In this document: positions 24,497 through 33,493 of the stretch, one piece after another
Position numbering within the stretch: the stretch's first letter is position 1
Layout of the letters: every line of letters begins with the position of its first letter
Assembly: GCA_050847315.1 (NCBI GenBank)
Contig: CP193791.1
Direction: 5' to 3' (one strand)
DNA from: Cedecea sp000277545
GTDB taxonomy: Bacteria > Pseudomonadota > Gammaproteobacteria > Enterobacterales > Enterobacteriaceae
DNA: 64,000 nt
Notes under the pieces: generated by a model
Told to the model about the DNA's origin: nothing
Database searches by the model: none
Seen by the model: only the letters and a program-made list of their open reading frames with translations
Translations under genes and position numbers: made by a program

Positions 24497-24934
24497 ATGG
24501 CAAACCCATTAGTACCGCAGGGATTCCTTAATCGTGTACGCGGCGGATTATCAGTAACTGACGTTCCGGCGCTGAACATCACCGCCTCTTATTTGGGTAA
24601 GGATGGCATCAGTATGCGCCCTGATGGCGCAGCTACGGACATCATTCCGACAATGACCGGCACCGTGGGTAGCCAGGCACCCTATCAGCAGGTGACCGTC
24701 ACCGTACATCTGCTGCGCACCCAGGGCCTGAGCGACAGCTACAAAAACCGTTTTGCCACCGACACGGCGCTGGGTGAAGTAGTGATTACCCCGGATGCCA
24801 CCACACTCAGTAATTTCACCGTGCTTAACGCTTACCTGGTGAACTTCAACGAACTGCCGTTTACCGGTATGGATGCCGGGTATGTGGCGACTATCAGCGG
24901 TTATATACTTGCTAACGACAACATGTGGATTTGA
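24497..24934 (+). CDS. Tail tube protein
   Basis: A 145-residue tube protein (MANPLVPQGFLNRVRGGLSV; TMTGTVGSQAPYQQVTVTVH). Position after the sheath and beta-barrel-like make-up support the call; its counterpart in the tailocin is at 47616. Monomers stack as hexamers around the tape measure protein. Its last bases overlap the chaperone gene. Confidence 0.85.
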   Translation: MANPLVPQGFLNRVRGGLSVTDVPALNITASYLGKDGISMRPDGAATDIIPTMTGTVGSQAPYQQVTVTVHLLRTQGLSDSYKNRFATDTALGEVVITPDATTLSNFTVLNAYLVNFNELPFTGMDAGYVATISGYILANDNMWI

Positions 24935-24936
24935 TT

Positions 24937-25521
24937 GTGAAAATTGATAAAAAACTCAATCTGGTAACAAACATCACCAGGGAAGACGGGTCAATCGTGT
25001 ACCTGCATGTTACCCCGTTCCCGTATGAGGTGGTTGAAGAGCACTGCCTGTTGTTGGGCAACCTGTTCACCAACTTCATCTCACAGGTCGGCGGCCTGGG
25101 CGCAGCGCGTGTCGCTGCGATGATGCTACGTAAAAATCTACAGCGCGAGAAGGAGTTGAGGGGCGAATCTAACCAGCAGGCTCCAACCATTGTTGATGAG
25201 ATTCAGCGTCTTACGTCAGTGGTCTGGAATGACGGCGGAACCTGGAAAACAACATCATTCGACGCCGCCATGAAGCAGGGGATCATCTCCCCTGACGAAT
25301 ACCGCGAAGTTGAAGGTGAGGTGGTTTTTTTTATGGTTTCCTCTGCCATTCAGAAAGCCCATCTGATCGCCCCGACGGTGGGAGCAGTGATCGGCATGTT
25401 CGGTGGGCAACTCGTATCATTGAGCGTTACGGCGTTCCGCGATTCGTTGCTGACATCGAATCCGCCTGGCGATACCCAGACCCCGAATGTCCCGCCGGAA
25501 ACGTCATATATACCCTCCTAG
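24937..25521 (+). CDS. Tail assembly chaperone, short form
   Basis: A 194-residue protein (VKIDKKLNLVTNITREDGSI) between tube and tape measure genes, the classical place of the G-type chaperone that coats the tape measure before tube polymerisation. GTG 24937 and GTG 24925 are both possible starts; 24937 has the more natural N-terminus. A run of eight T at 25325-25332 near codon 131 allows a -1 shift that replaces the last 62 residues with a different C-terminus (see the frameshift entry). Confidence 0.8.
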   Translation: MKIDKKLNLVTNITREDGSIVYLHVTPFPYEVVEEHCLLLGNLFTNFISQVGGLGAARVAAMMLRKNLQREKELRGESNQQAPTIVDEIQRLTSVVWNDGGTWKTTSFDAAMKQGIISPDEYREVEGEVVFFMVSSAIQKAHLIAPTVGAVIGMFGGQLVSLSVTAFRDSLLTSNPPGDTQTPNVPPETSYIPS

Positions 25522-25655
25522 ACTGGGCGTCGAATGAGGGATTCTGGCGGGTTATCAGGGAAATAACAGGGGAAGAGTTTGCCAGCCCGGCGCAGTACCG
25601 CCAGCGTTACATCATTTCCGCGCTAAAAGACAGGGGTTCCTTCAATGGTGGCTAA
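24937..25655 (+). CDS. Tail assembly chaperone, -1 frameshift form
   Basis: If ribosomes slip back one base on T TTT TTT (25326-25332), translation continues in an open frame to TAA 25653-25655, giving about 239 residues. The shifted part reads DIESAWRYPDPECPAGNVIY and DWASNEGFWRVIREITGEEF, clear protein-like sequence with no ATG, GTG or TTG start of its own, and its end overlaps the tape measure start by 11 bases. This is the G/GT arrangement of lambda. Efficiency of the shift cannot be judged from sequence. Confidence 0.75.
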
Positions 25656-27465
25656 GTCTATTGTCGATATTGACGTAAATGACGACAAGTTTGTCGCATT
25701 TATGGAGAAGTTCAAAGAATATCAGGCTGCACTTGAGGACCTTCCTGAAGCATGGCGCGGGCTGGCGCATGGGGCCACGGATGCCACCAAAGAGACAGCG
25801 AAAGCAAAAACAGAGGGTGACCTTCTGGCTAAAGCTTTTTCTGATGGGGCAAGCGCGATTCTGTCGATAAACAGCGGACTTGATCGGCTTACCGACAGCC
25901 TGGATCGGGCGAATAAAAGCCAGGAAGACTTCAACAAGAAAACCCGCTCATCAAAGGGGTTTTTGAGTGACGCCACGAAGGACGCGAAGTCGCTGGCCGG
26001 GCACATCAGGGATGCCACAACAAGCCTGCTGTCATGGGGCGGTATCGTTGGCCTGTTCACCGGCGTGCTGGGAGTCGGTGGTCTTTTCGGCCTAAACCGC
26101 CTGGCGGCAACAACCGGTTCTCAGCGGTTCACCTCGCTCGGGATTGGGACGAGTATCGGCGCGCTGGACTCGGCAGCCATTAACTACCAGAAGGCACTCG
26201 GCAACCCGACAGCAACGCTGGGCGCTATCCGTGACAGCCAGATGGATCTGTCAAAGCGCTGGCAGTTCCAGGCCATGGGCATTAACAACCCAGACCAGGA
26301 CCCGGCGAAACTCTTGCCGCAACTGATTCGCAATGCGCGAGATATCTTTGTCAAAAACGGCAGCACCCTTCAGGGGGCAAACGCCTACGGGCTGACGAAC
26401 TTTTTCAGCCTGGATGACCTGAATCGCTTTAAAAACATGAGCGATGAAGAAATTGATGCGATGGATCGCCGGGCACAGAAGGATGCGAAATTACTGCAGA
26501 TCACCGACCAGCAGGCGCGGCAGTGGCAGGATTTCAACGTTCAGCTGGATTACAGTGGTCAGAGCATCCGTAACACGTTTGTGCGCGGGCTTGGTCCACT
26601 CACCCCGCAACTGAGCAAGCTTTCTGACGCGCTGTCGGGTTCCATCGATACGGTTCTGCAGTCGCCAGAGTTGGGTAAGTGGATTGATGGTTTGGCAGGC
26701 GGCATTGAGCGCTTGGGGAATTATCTGGCATCGCCTGAGTTCACCAAGGACGTCGACAGCTTCATGGTTGGCATTCAAAAGCTTGGGACACTCATCGGGA
26801 AGGTTTACGACTGGATCGTGGGCAAAACCGACATTTCCGTATCTGATGTTACTTCCGGATCCTCAATACTGAGCAACAATAAAGTCCCTGACCCGAAGAC
26901 TGGCCAGACTTACACACCGGGTTCTGAAGATGACCCGCGGGTGTGGGGATGGTTGAAGGGCGTCAAGAGATTCTTCTCCAGTGGCGATGTTAAGCCTGTC
27001 GACCCAACCCCTGCGGATGTCGGCGCGAAAGGCAGGACGATCGCTGACAGGTTCAATAACCCGACCAATCTGCGATGGGCAGAGGGGTACGGCACGCACA
27101 ACACCAAGAGCGGGAAATTTGCGGTGTTCCCAACGCTCGATGAGGGCGTGCTGGCATCGGCGAAACAGCTACAAATTTTTGGTACCCGCGGCATCAACAC
27201 GGTCACCGATATAGCGAAAAAATGGGCACCGTCGAACGAGAACGACACAGCGGAGTATATCCGACACGTCGTTAAAACGACTGGGATTGGCGCTAACGAC
27301 AGACTGAACCTCAATGACCCTGCAATTCTGGCAAAACTCATTTCAGCCATGTCCACGAAAGAGGGGGCCGGAAACCGGGTTAGCGAGGGCGCGGTCATCC
27401 AGATATTCAACAACACAGGTGGGAATGCCATCGTTTCATCATCACAGCTTGGAGTGACTAGATAA
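25645..27465 (+). CDS. Tape measure protein with lysozyme-like C-terminus
   Basis: A 606-residue tape measure: helical, Ala/Lys-rich N-terminal part, hydrophobic stretch near residues 135-155 (LLSWGGIVGLFTGVLGVGGL) and long alpha-helical middle. The C-terminal part (NPTNLRWAEGYGTHNTKSGK, FPTLDEGVLASAKQL, KWAPSNENDTAEYIRHV) resembles structural transglycosylase-like domains that help DNA entry through peptidoglycan. At about 1.5 Angstrom per residue the tail would be near 90 nm. Overlaps the shifted chaperone frame and the next gene. Confidence 0.85.
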   Translation: MVAKSIVDIDVNDDKFVAFMEKFKEYQAALEDLPEAWRGLAHGATDATKETAKAKTEGDLLAKAFSDGASAILSINSGLDRLTDSLDRANKSQEDFNKKTRSSKGFLSDATKDAKSLAGHIRDATTSLLSWGGIVGLFTGVLGVGGLFGLNRLAATTGSQRFTSLGIGTSIGALDSAAINYQKALGNPTATLGAIRDSQMDLSKRWQFQAMGINNPDQDPAKLLPQLIRNARDIFVKNGSTLQGANAYGLTNFFSLDDLNRFKNMSDEEIDAMDRRAQKDAKLLQITDQQARQWQDFNVQLDYSGQSIRNTFVRGLGPLTPQLSKLSDALSGSIDTVLQSPELGKWIDGLAGGIERLGNYLASPEFTKDVDSFMVGIQKLGTLIGKVYDWIVGKTDISVSDVTSGSSILSNNKVPDPKTGQTYTPGSEDDPRVWGWLKGVKRFFSSGDVKPVDPTPADVGAKGRTIADRFNNPTNLRWAEGYGTHNTKSGKFAVFPTLDEGVLASAKQLQIFGTRGINTVTDIAKKWAPSNENDTAEYIRHVVKTTGIGANDRLNLNDPAILAKLISAMSTKEGAGNRVSEGAVIQIFNNTGGNAIVSSSQLGVTR

Positions 27466-28181
27466 TGGCATTTACTCGCGAACTCTATCGGCTTGGGTTT
27501 GAAATATCCCCGGTTATCCTCTGCAATGGAGTTGCGGAGGCTATCCCCGGCGGCATGCTGCCCATAGTGGCGCTCACACAGAGCGCCAGCTTTGTTACCG
27601 GGTTGATCGGTGGGGCAATCAACCTTATCGATCTGGATAAATATTTCTGTCACTGGCGTCCTGTTCAGGGCTCGACAATGGTCGACTATGACATCGCACG
27701 TTACCCGTTCGCCAACCAGACCGTCGCGGCGAACGCGCTTCTGGCTCAGCCGTTAAGGGTAAGCCTGATGATGGATGCGCCGGTGAACGAGAATACCGGA
27801 GCCATGACCAAACTGGTAACCATGAGCTCGCTTCAGGCAGTACTGCAGGCGCATGCCAACCTGGGCGGGACTTACATCGTTGCCACGCCGTCACTTATCT
27901 ATAACAACTGCATACTGAAAACGGTTAAGGACAACTCTACCGGTAATGACCCGCTCCCTCAGCGCTCCTGGCTCTGGGATTTCGAGCAACCACTTATTAC
28001 CGAAACCGCAGCTGACCAGGCCGTAAACAGCTTCCTCAGCAAAATTGACGGCGGTGACCAGAACAACAGCAGTGCATGGACAAATACCGTAAGCGCTCTT
28101 GGTAACACATCGCTCGGTGGCTCGGTAACCGAGGCAATAACGGGCGTGATTGGCAAGCTTCAGGGGGTATTTGGCATATGA
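27465..28181 (+). CDS. Baseplate hub-associated (Dit-like) protein
   Basis: A 238-residue protein placed directly after the tape measure, with AINLIDLDKYFCHWRPVQGS and a helical C-terminus. Its counterpart in the tailocin (50402) has the same neighbours, a Dit-like protein that links tube and baseplate. Sequence similarity between the two is low by eye, so the call rests mostly on synteny. Confidence 0.65.
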   Translation: MAFTRELYRLGFEISPVILCNGVAEAIPGGMLPIVALTQSASFVTGLIGGAINLIDLDKYFCHWRPVQGSTMVDYDIARYPFANQTVAANALLAQPLRVSLMMDAPVNENTGAMTKLVTMSSLQAVLQAHANLGGTYIVATPSLIYNNCILKTVKDNSTGNDPLPQRSWLWDFEQPLITETAADQAVNSFLSKIDGGDQNNSSAWTNTVSALGNTSLGGSVTEAITGVIGKLQGVFGI

Positions 28182-28453
28182 GCACCGTCAATTATCCGTT
28201 TACCGGGCTTGAAAGGAAGAGCATGACGTTCTCGCCGGTTCTGGACGGGATGGTTTACTCCTGCCAGATGAAGTGGAACATCGCCGCGCAGCGCTGGTAT
28301 TTACTGATCACCAATAGCGCCGGAAATCAGGTGTTGAATACTGCCGTTGTAGGTTCGACATCCACTGGTGGGATAAACCTCCTGAATGGAGTATTCACAT
28401 CGACGACCATGATCTGGCGTGAAAAGAACGGGCAGATTGAGGTAACGAGCTGA
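28178..28453 (+). CDS. Small baseplate protein
   Basis: A 91-residue beta-rich protein (VYSCQMKWNIAAQRWYLLIT, GGINLLNGVF). The tailocin protein at 50990 shares the pattern of RMRLLYRDVAGWVLDILD in the same position, so both belong to one family (often annotated DUF6983). Probably a hub or tube-adaptor component. Overlaps neighbours by four bases and one base. Confidence 0.7.
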   Translation: MSTVNYPFTGLERKSMTFSPVLDGMVYSCQMKWNIAAQRWYLLITNSAGNQVLNTAVVGSTSTGGINLLNGVFTSTTMIWREKNGQIEVTS

Positions 28454-29472
28454 TGCGCTACTACGAAATCAACATTTTTGATGGCGATACCTTAATCCAG
28501 CAATATTCAAGCCTGAAAAATGGAGTTTTTAACCCCGGCGCGCTGATGGTGGAATTCGACATCATGCGCTTTGGTGAATCCACGCCAGCAGGGGAAACGC
28601 ATCTTACCGTATGGGGTATTGGCCCAAAAGAAATGCAGCAGGCCAGACAGAATCTGTACGGTAAGCGAATACAGGTATTTGCTGGCATGTCCAAAGGGCT
28701 GCCGCTGGCGGGCGTATGGGATAAAAAGCTTGCCATAGAGGGCACTGTTTTCCAGGTATTCGGAAACTGGCAGGGAACAGAGTTGCGGCTGGATTTCATC
28801 ATCGTGTCGGGTCCGGTTAATACCACGGCACGCGGTCAAATGATTCCGCTACAAGTGACCATGCCATGGTCTGTTGGGCAAAAATTGTCAGTAGCGATGG
28901 CGCAGTGCTTTATGACGATGGGCGGCTTTACACCGAACATCAGTATCAGCGACAGGCTCACGCTGAATTACGATCGGCCTATGTTTTGCGGATCCCTAAC
29001 TGAGCTTGCAAAAAACCTGAGAGCGTTTTCTTTATCACGCATTAAAGACCCTGGCTACACAGGTGTGGAAATTGCCGTGGTGAACGGCAATGAAATCCGG
29101 GTGTGGGATAACGATTACGCTAATCATCCAGATCGGAGTTCGAAAACCAGTGCGACGGAAAGGAGTAAAAATCCTGTCCAGATAAATTTCAATGACCTGA
29201 TAGGTCAGCCAACGTGGATCAGCTTTGGTGTTGTCAGCGTCATCTGCGTTATGCGTGCAGACCTCCAGACTGGCGACCACATCCTGATGCCTGAGAAGGC
29301 CAGACCAATGATTCAGGCATCTTCTTACTCGCAGTTTCGCGATGACTCAGCCTTTAGCGGTGAATTTGTAGTGCAATCGGTGAGGTTGCTGGGTAACAGC
29401 AGGCAGCCAACAGCCGAAGCGTGGATCACTGTGATTGAGGCATACCCGGCGGAGGCGGTTAAGACAAAATGA
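28453..29472 (+). CDS. Baseplate hub protein (gpD/gp27-like)
   Basis: A 339-residue protein that should form the trimeric hub joining tube and spike. Matching features: N-terminal tube-like domain (FNPGALMVEFDIMRFGEST), WGIGPKEMQQARQNLYGKRI, and C-terminal segment ADLQTGDHILMPEK. It stands directly before the spike gene, as D stands near V in P2-type modules. The tailocin counterpart is at 51308. Confidence 0.8.
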   Translation: MRYYEINIFDGDTLIQQYSSLKNGVFNPGALMVEFDIMRFGESTPAGETHLTVWGIGPKEMQQARQNLYGKRIQVFAGMSKGLPLAGVWDKKLAIEGTVFQVFGNWQGTELRLDFIIVSGPVNTTARGQMIPLQVTMPWSVGQKLSVAMAQCFMTMGGFTPNISISDRLTLNYDRPMFCGSLTELAKNLRAFSLSRIKDPGYTGVEIAVVNGNEIRVWDNDYANHPDRSSKTSATERSKNPVQINFNDLIGQPTWISFGVVSVICVMRADLQTGDHILMPEKARPMIQASSYSQFRDDSAFSGEFVVQSVRLLGNSRQPTAEAWITVIEAYPAEAVKTK

Positions 29473-30185
29473 GCGTCGACCAGAAGCTTAATTTCGGCCG
29501 GAACATGAACAGGTTCGCCGAGCAGAAGTTTAATGAGGCTTTCCAGGCGGCCGGGAAGATACTTCCAGCCAGCATTGTTGAGCAAAAAGGCAACATGGTC
29601 ACGGTGTCTTTCGAGCTGCATGATACGCCATACGTTTTTCCGGATGTCACCATTCCGCTTTTCGGCCCGCAGTACATCCGCTATCCAATGCAGCCGGGGG
29701 ACAAAGGCGTTGTCATTCCTGCCGACACTTATCTGGGCGGAGTAAGCGGGCAGGGCGGCGGTGTCGCTGATCTAACCCCTCCGGGCAACCTGAGCGCCCT
29801 GGTATACCTTCCGATCAGTAACACCGAATGGGAAGCCGTCGACGGCAACGTTGTCACTATTTACGGCCCTGAGGGTGTGACTATCAGGGATCAGGAAAGC
29901 AACACGACGTTTCTGCTAACGCCTGACAGCGTGACAATCGCCGCTGTGGATCAGTTTAAGGTTACGGTAGGTAGCACGGTACTCACCCTTACTCAGGGCA
30001 TGTGGAGCATCACGGGAACGACAGGGAAGCTGCAGGACTCAACCGCCAGCACCAGCCCGGAGATCATGCACACTGGATGGGCCACTCTGATTGCATGGCT
30101 GAATTCTCATCAGCACTCAAATGGTAATGGAGGTTCAAACACTGGCGTTCCAACTACTACTTTCAACGGGAGTATCACGCAATGA
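29469..30185 (+). CDS. Membrane-puncturing spike (Gp138/gpV type)
   Basis: A 238-residue trimeric spike. The OB-fold N-terminal part (MVTVSFELHDTPYVFPDVTI, YPMQPGDKGVVIPAD) matches the Gp138 N-terminal domain; a beta-helix stem follows (GVTIRDQESNTTFLLTPDSV). Near the C-terminus SHQHSNGNGG has the H-x-H motif that binds iron at the sharp tip in related spikes. Overlaps adjacent genes by four bases each. Confidence 0.87.
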   Translation: MSVDQKLNFGRNMNRFAEQKFNEAFQAAGKILPASIVEQKGNMVTVSFELHDTPYVFPDVTIPLFGPQYIRYPMQPGDKGVVIPADTYLGGVSGQGGGVADLTPPGNLSALVYLPISNTEWEAVDGNVVTIYGPEGVTIRDQESNTTFLLTPDSVTIAAVDQFKVTVGSTVLTLTQGMWSITGTTGKLQDSTASTSPEIMHTGWATLIAWLNSHQHSNGNGGSNTGVPTTTFNGSITQ

Positions 30186-30514
30186 GAACCTACGGGAGAA
30201 ATGCAGAGGGCAAGTGGGTGCTGGTGGTGCCGGATGAAAATGGCTTCAACGATGCCATCTATCTTACGACGCTGATACAGAATCTGAAGCTGGCACCTCA
30301 GGAGTCACCGTTTTTTGCAAACAACGGCATCCCGTCGCAGAGTTCAGTCATTCAGCAGGTACTGCCAACCTATTATGTCGACAGGCTTCAACGGCAATTT
30401 AGCCAGTATTTTTCATCACTGCAGATCGCTCTGGTGAGTGATGACCCTCCCGTATACAACATTTCGGCGATAACGAACGCCGGTTCTAAAATTATCACAA
30501 CGGTGAACGTATGA
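30182..30514 (+). CDS. Baseplate wedge protein (gp25/gpW-like)
   Basis: A 110-residue protein between spike and J-like genes. It has the small alpha/beta size of gpW/gp25 wedge proteins, which join the sheath to the wedge; the segment VIQQVLPTYYVDRLQRQFSQ is the amphipathic helix. Called on position and size more than on sequence. Confidence 0.65.
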   Translation: MRTYGRNAEGKWVLVVPDENGFNDAIYLTTLIQNLKLAPQESPFFANNGIPSQSSVIQQVLPTYYVDRLQRQFSQYFSSLQIALVSDDPPVYNISAITNAGSKIITTVNV

Positions 30515-31929
30515 GTGATTTGTCCGTAAGCTATAACGCATCGGGTCCGGTTCCGCAAACTGCTGAAGATCTGCGTAGCCAGCTTGTTGCAAAGGCCACT
30601 GAGTTATCACCGGGAATCACCACCGATCTGCCTGGCTCCCTTATTGAGGATATCGTCGGCACTGATGTGGGCGCACTGATTATCGCCGACCAGATCCGCG
30701 TCGACCTCATCAACTCTGTTGGCCCGCTGAAAGCGAATATGTACATGCTGAACCTCCTGGCGCAGCAGGCAGGAATAAGCGCACAAAAAACAGAGGGGTC
30801 GACTACCGTTCCTGTGACGTTTAGCGGACCGGCAGGATTCGTCATACCGCAGGGGTTTCTGGTTAGCGACGGCACGTATACTTACCAGATCGCCGACGCG
30901 ACAGTAATTCTGTCTTCAGGTGTTAGCGCGATGGTAACAGCCATTGCAACAAGCACCGGTTCTTGGGCCGTGCCTACAGGAACAGTTAACCAGATACTGA
31001 CCAGCCTGCCGTCTAACATTACCCTGACCTGCACGAACCCGGTGGCGGGAACGCCAGGAGGCGCGCCGGAGACCAATTACGAGTTTCGAGAACGTGTATG
31101 GCAGGCGCAGATGTCCACCGTTCAGGGTTATCCAGGCTTTATCCGCCAGAAATTGACTGACCTTGACAACGTACAGGGCCGCCTGGTCTCAGTGGTCCAG
31201 AGCGGAACATCCTGGATCATCATGTGCGGCGGTGGCGATATTTATGATATTGCTGGCGCAATTTACAAATCAGCAGGCGATATCAGCAGGCTGAAAGGCA
31301 CCGACCTGAACGTCACAGGCATCACAAATGCCAACCCCGGAGTCGTGACGACAGATATCACGCACGGATTTTCTACCAATCAGGTAATCAATATCACTGG
31401 CGTACTGGGTATGTCCGGCATCAATAACGTCCCCCTGACAATTACAGTGCTGACGCCTCACACGTTTTCCATTGGCATAAATACCACCTCGTCAGGATCA
31501 TGGACTGGTGGAGGATTGGTTACCCCAAACCTCAGAAATAACGTTGTGTCGATAAACGACTGGCCTGACAATTATCTCATCCCGTTTGTTACCCCGCTTC
31601 AGCAACTGGTAACCATCAAGTTTGAGTGGGCTACGGAAAGTGCCAACTATCTGACTGACGCAACTATCGCTTCGTTGGTGTCGCAACCGGTTATCGACTA
31701 TGTAAACGGCATATTCGCTGGAAAGCCGATGAACATCAATAACGTCAAGGATGTCTTTCTTCAGGCAATTAATAGCACGCTGGATATGAGCCTGATTTCA
31801 ACACTGAACGTTATTATTACGGTGAATGGTGTAATCACAGTTGTGGATGCCGGGACCAACATCATCAGTGGCGACCCTTACAGTTACTGGTTCATTGCCT
31901 CCGACGGGATTATCGTGGACGGAATATAA
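30511..31929 (+). CDS. Baseplate wedge protein J-like, with inserted module
   Basis: A 472-residue J-family wedge protein (TTDLPGSLIEDIVGTDVGAL; GFVIPQGFLVSDGTYTYQIA; GGAPETNYEFRERVWQAQMS). Residues about 264-338 form an added beta module (VTTDITHGFSTNQVINITGV, HTFSIGINTT) related in pattern to those in the cement and sheath proteins. The tailocin J protein at 53385 is 73 residues shorter and lacks it. Wedges surround the hub and carry fibres. Confidence 0.87.
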   Translation: MSDLSVSYNASGPVPQTAEDLRSQLVAKATELSPGITTDLPGSLIEDIVGTDVGALIIADQIRVDLINSVGPLKANMYMLNLLAQQAGISAQKTEGSTTVPVTFSGPAGFVIPQGFLVSDGTYTYQIADATVILSSGVSAMVTAIATSTGSWAVPTGTVNQILTSLPSNITLTCTNPVAGTPGGAPETNYEFRERVWQAQMSTVQGYPGFIRQKLTDLDNVQGRLVSVVQSGTSWIIMCGGGDIYDIAGAIYKSAGDISRLKGTDLNVTGITNANPGVVTTDITHGFSTNQVINITGVLGMSGINNVPLTITVLTPHTFSIGINTTSSGSWTGGGLVTPNLRNNVVSINDWPDNYLIPFVTPLQQLVTIKFEWATESANYLTDATIASLVSQPVIDYVNGIFAGKPMNINNVKDVFLQAINSTLDMSLISTLNVIITVNGVITVVDAGTNIISGDPYSYWFIASDGIIVDGI

Positions 31930-31930
31930 T

Positions 31931-32635
31931 ATGCTTGAAAATATCATTAAGTCTTACTTGTATACGCAGTATAACGACGATGATGATCTCCAGGCGTTCG
32001 TGACTGCGTATAACTCCATGGCCCAGGATATTTATTCATGGATGATTAACGCTAATCTTCCGATATTTGTCGGCGGGTATAATGCAGGTGACCAGTTAAA
32101 ATGGATTGCCAGGGGGATTTATGGCGTTAAGCCACCGGTGCTAGTCAGTGGAAAGCAATCTGTTTTCGGCCCGTACAACACAATCCCGTTCAACCAGTTA
32201 CCATTCAATGGTAGAAGGGTGGTAAATCAGTCAGAACAGGTAATCGTTTCAGATGATCTGTTTAAGCGCATCATGACGTGGAATTTCTACAAAGGTGATG
32301 GTTACTACTTTACAATTCCGTGGCTCAAGCGCCGAATCATGCGCTTTCTTACTGGGGCTGATGGGGTTGATGTAGTCAATGACCAGCGCTGGAGTATATC
32401 GGTTCTTTTCTCTGGAAACGGCGCAAGCATATCCATTGTGAAGGGGTACAGAAAGCTCACAAGCTCAGCTTTGTATAACAGCCAGCCATACAACAGCAGG
32501 GCATTCAATCAGGACACCAGTGTTTTGATTAAGAGTAATGAATATGAGTATGTATCTCTGTTCAAGCAGGCCTTTGATAGCGGACTGCTTCATATGCCTT
32601 TTTATCAACCTGTGAGCGTGACTATAGTTGGGTGA
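31931..32635 (+). CDS. Baseplate protein (DUF2612/gpI type)
   Basis: A 234-residue protein starting MLENIIKSYLYTQYNDDDDL. The NAGDQLKWIARGIYGVKPPV segment parallels AVGVQLDALGQWIGRSR in the tailocin protein at 54581, which occupies the same position between J and the fibre. It probably anchors fibres to the wedge, as gpI does in P2. ATG 31931 directly follows the J stop; an upstream frame start at 31841 lies inside J. Confidence 0.75.
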   Translation: MLENIIKSYLYTQYNDDDDLQAFVTAYNSMAQDIYSWMINANLPIFVGGYNAGDQLKWIARGIYGVKPPVLVSGKQSVFGPYNTIPFNQLPFNGRRVVNQSEQVIVSDDLFKRIMTWNFYKGDGYYFTIPWLKRRIMRFLTGADGVDVVNDQRWSISVLFSGNGASISIVKGYRKLTSSALYNSQPYNSRAFNQDTSVLIKSNEYEYVSLFKQAFDSGLLHMPFYQPVSVTIVG

Positions 32636-32680
32636 GTGGTGTAAAGTTGATTAACAATCTGTTAGTTAAAAGGTAACGTC

Positions 32681-33379
32681 ATGGGTAGGCTTGTCTTTAC
32701 TATTTTTATTCTTTTAGTATCTGGTTGTAGTGCATATGATCGTGGCAGGGCTGTTACGTTGGAGCAGAAAAGAGATATTCTTTTAAACGAAAGTCCCAAA
32801 TATGCCCCTGGGTATTTAACAAAAGATAAAGTTGATATATATACGGTGCGGAATACCCTTCTTTCCAATGGAGGGGAAACAAAGGATTTTTTAAAAAAAC
32901 TAATCTCAAAGTGTTATGATTCAAAGGTTGAGTATTGCGCGTTTGAAGAATATTACAATGCTTATATTAACAATAAGCGAAAAAAAGAAAGAGATGATCT
33001 AAGAAAGACAAAAATACCAGTAAAAAAAGGCGATCTTTTTTATTGCAAGGTGTCAATGCATCTCTCTAATGGAATTGTTGATACTAGCTATGTTCGTGTC
33101 GGAGTTAAAGACAATATCGATGTTGTCGGATTTGTTTTCTCAAACGGATATCAAATAATTTCACCAAAACTAAAAGTCATCAGTTCTGAATCTGGAGAAA
33201 GAGCAGGAATGTCTCCTGGTGGATCTTTGGTGGTTAATGCCAGTTATGATGGAAGTTATTACACTATAAGGCTATTTGATAACCATTTGTATACAGAGCC
33301 AGATAAAGACGCTGTTCGTCATGTTTTGGATTTTGGTTCAGCAGGAGTTATTGAGGCTTTTGACTGTAAAAAGGCATAA
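32681..33379 (+). CDS. AT-rich moron lipoprotein, unknown function
   Basis: A 232-residue predicted lipoprotein: signal peptide GRLVFTIFILLVSGC with lipobox VSGC (Cys16), then a mature soluble domain (YCKVSMHLSNGIVDTSYVRV, SGERAGMSPGGSLVVNASYD). A glycine after the lipid cysteine is absent; Ser17 favours the outer membrane. Base composition is much more AT-rich than neighbours, and the gene has its own strong terminator (33448-33470), so it looks like a cargo gene (moron) inserted between baseplate and fibre genes. Such lipoproteins can block superinfection or change the envelope in lysogens; this is inference. Confidence 0.75.
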   Translation: MGRLVFTIFILLVSGCSAYDRGRAVTLEQKRDILLNESPKYAPGYLTKDKVDIYTVRNTLLSNGGETKDFLKKLISKCYDSKVEYCAFEEYYNAYINNKRKKERDDLRKTKIPVKKGDLFYCKVSMHLSNGIVDTSYVRVGVKDNIDVVGFVFSNGYQIISPKLKVISSESGERAGMSPGGSLVVNASYDGSYYTIRLFDNHLYTEPDKDAVRHVLDFGSAGVIEAFDCKKA

Positions 33380-33447
33380 TTTGGAAATTCAAAAAATTAG
33401 CAAGGCATCTTGCTAATAATTAACATGAATGAGTTTGAAAATAATTA

Positions 33448-33470
33448 AACCCGCATTGTGCGGGTTTTTT
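33448..33470 (+). terminator. Terminator after moron lipoprotein
   Basis: Stem aacccgca / tgcgggtt, loop ttg, T-run. Separates the moron from the fibre genes. Confidence 0.88.
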
Positions 33471-33493
33471 ATTTCCCACATCCCGGAGGATAA

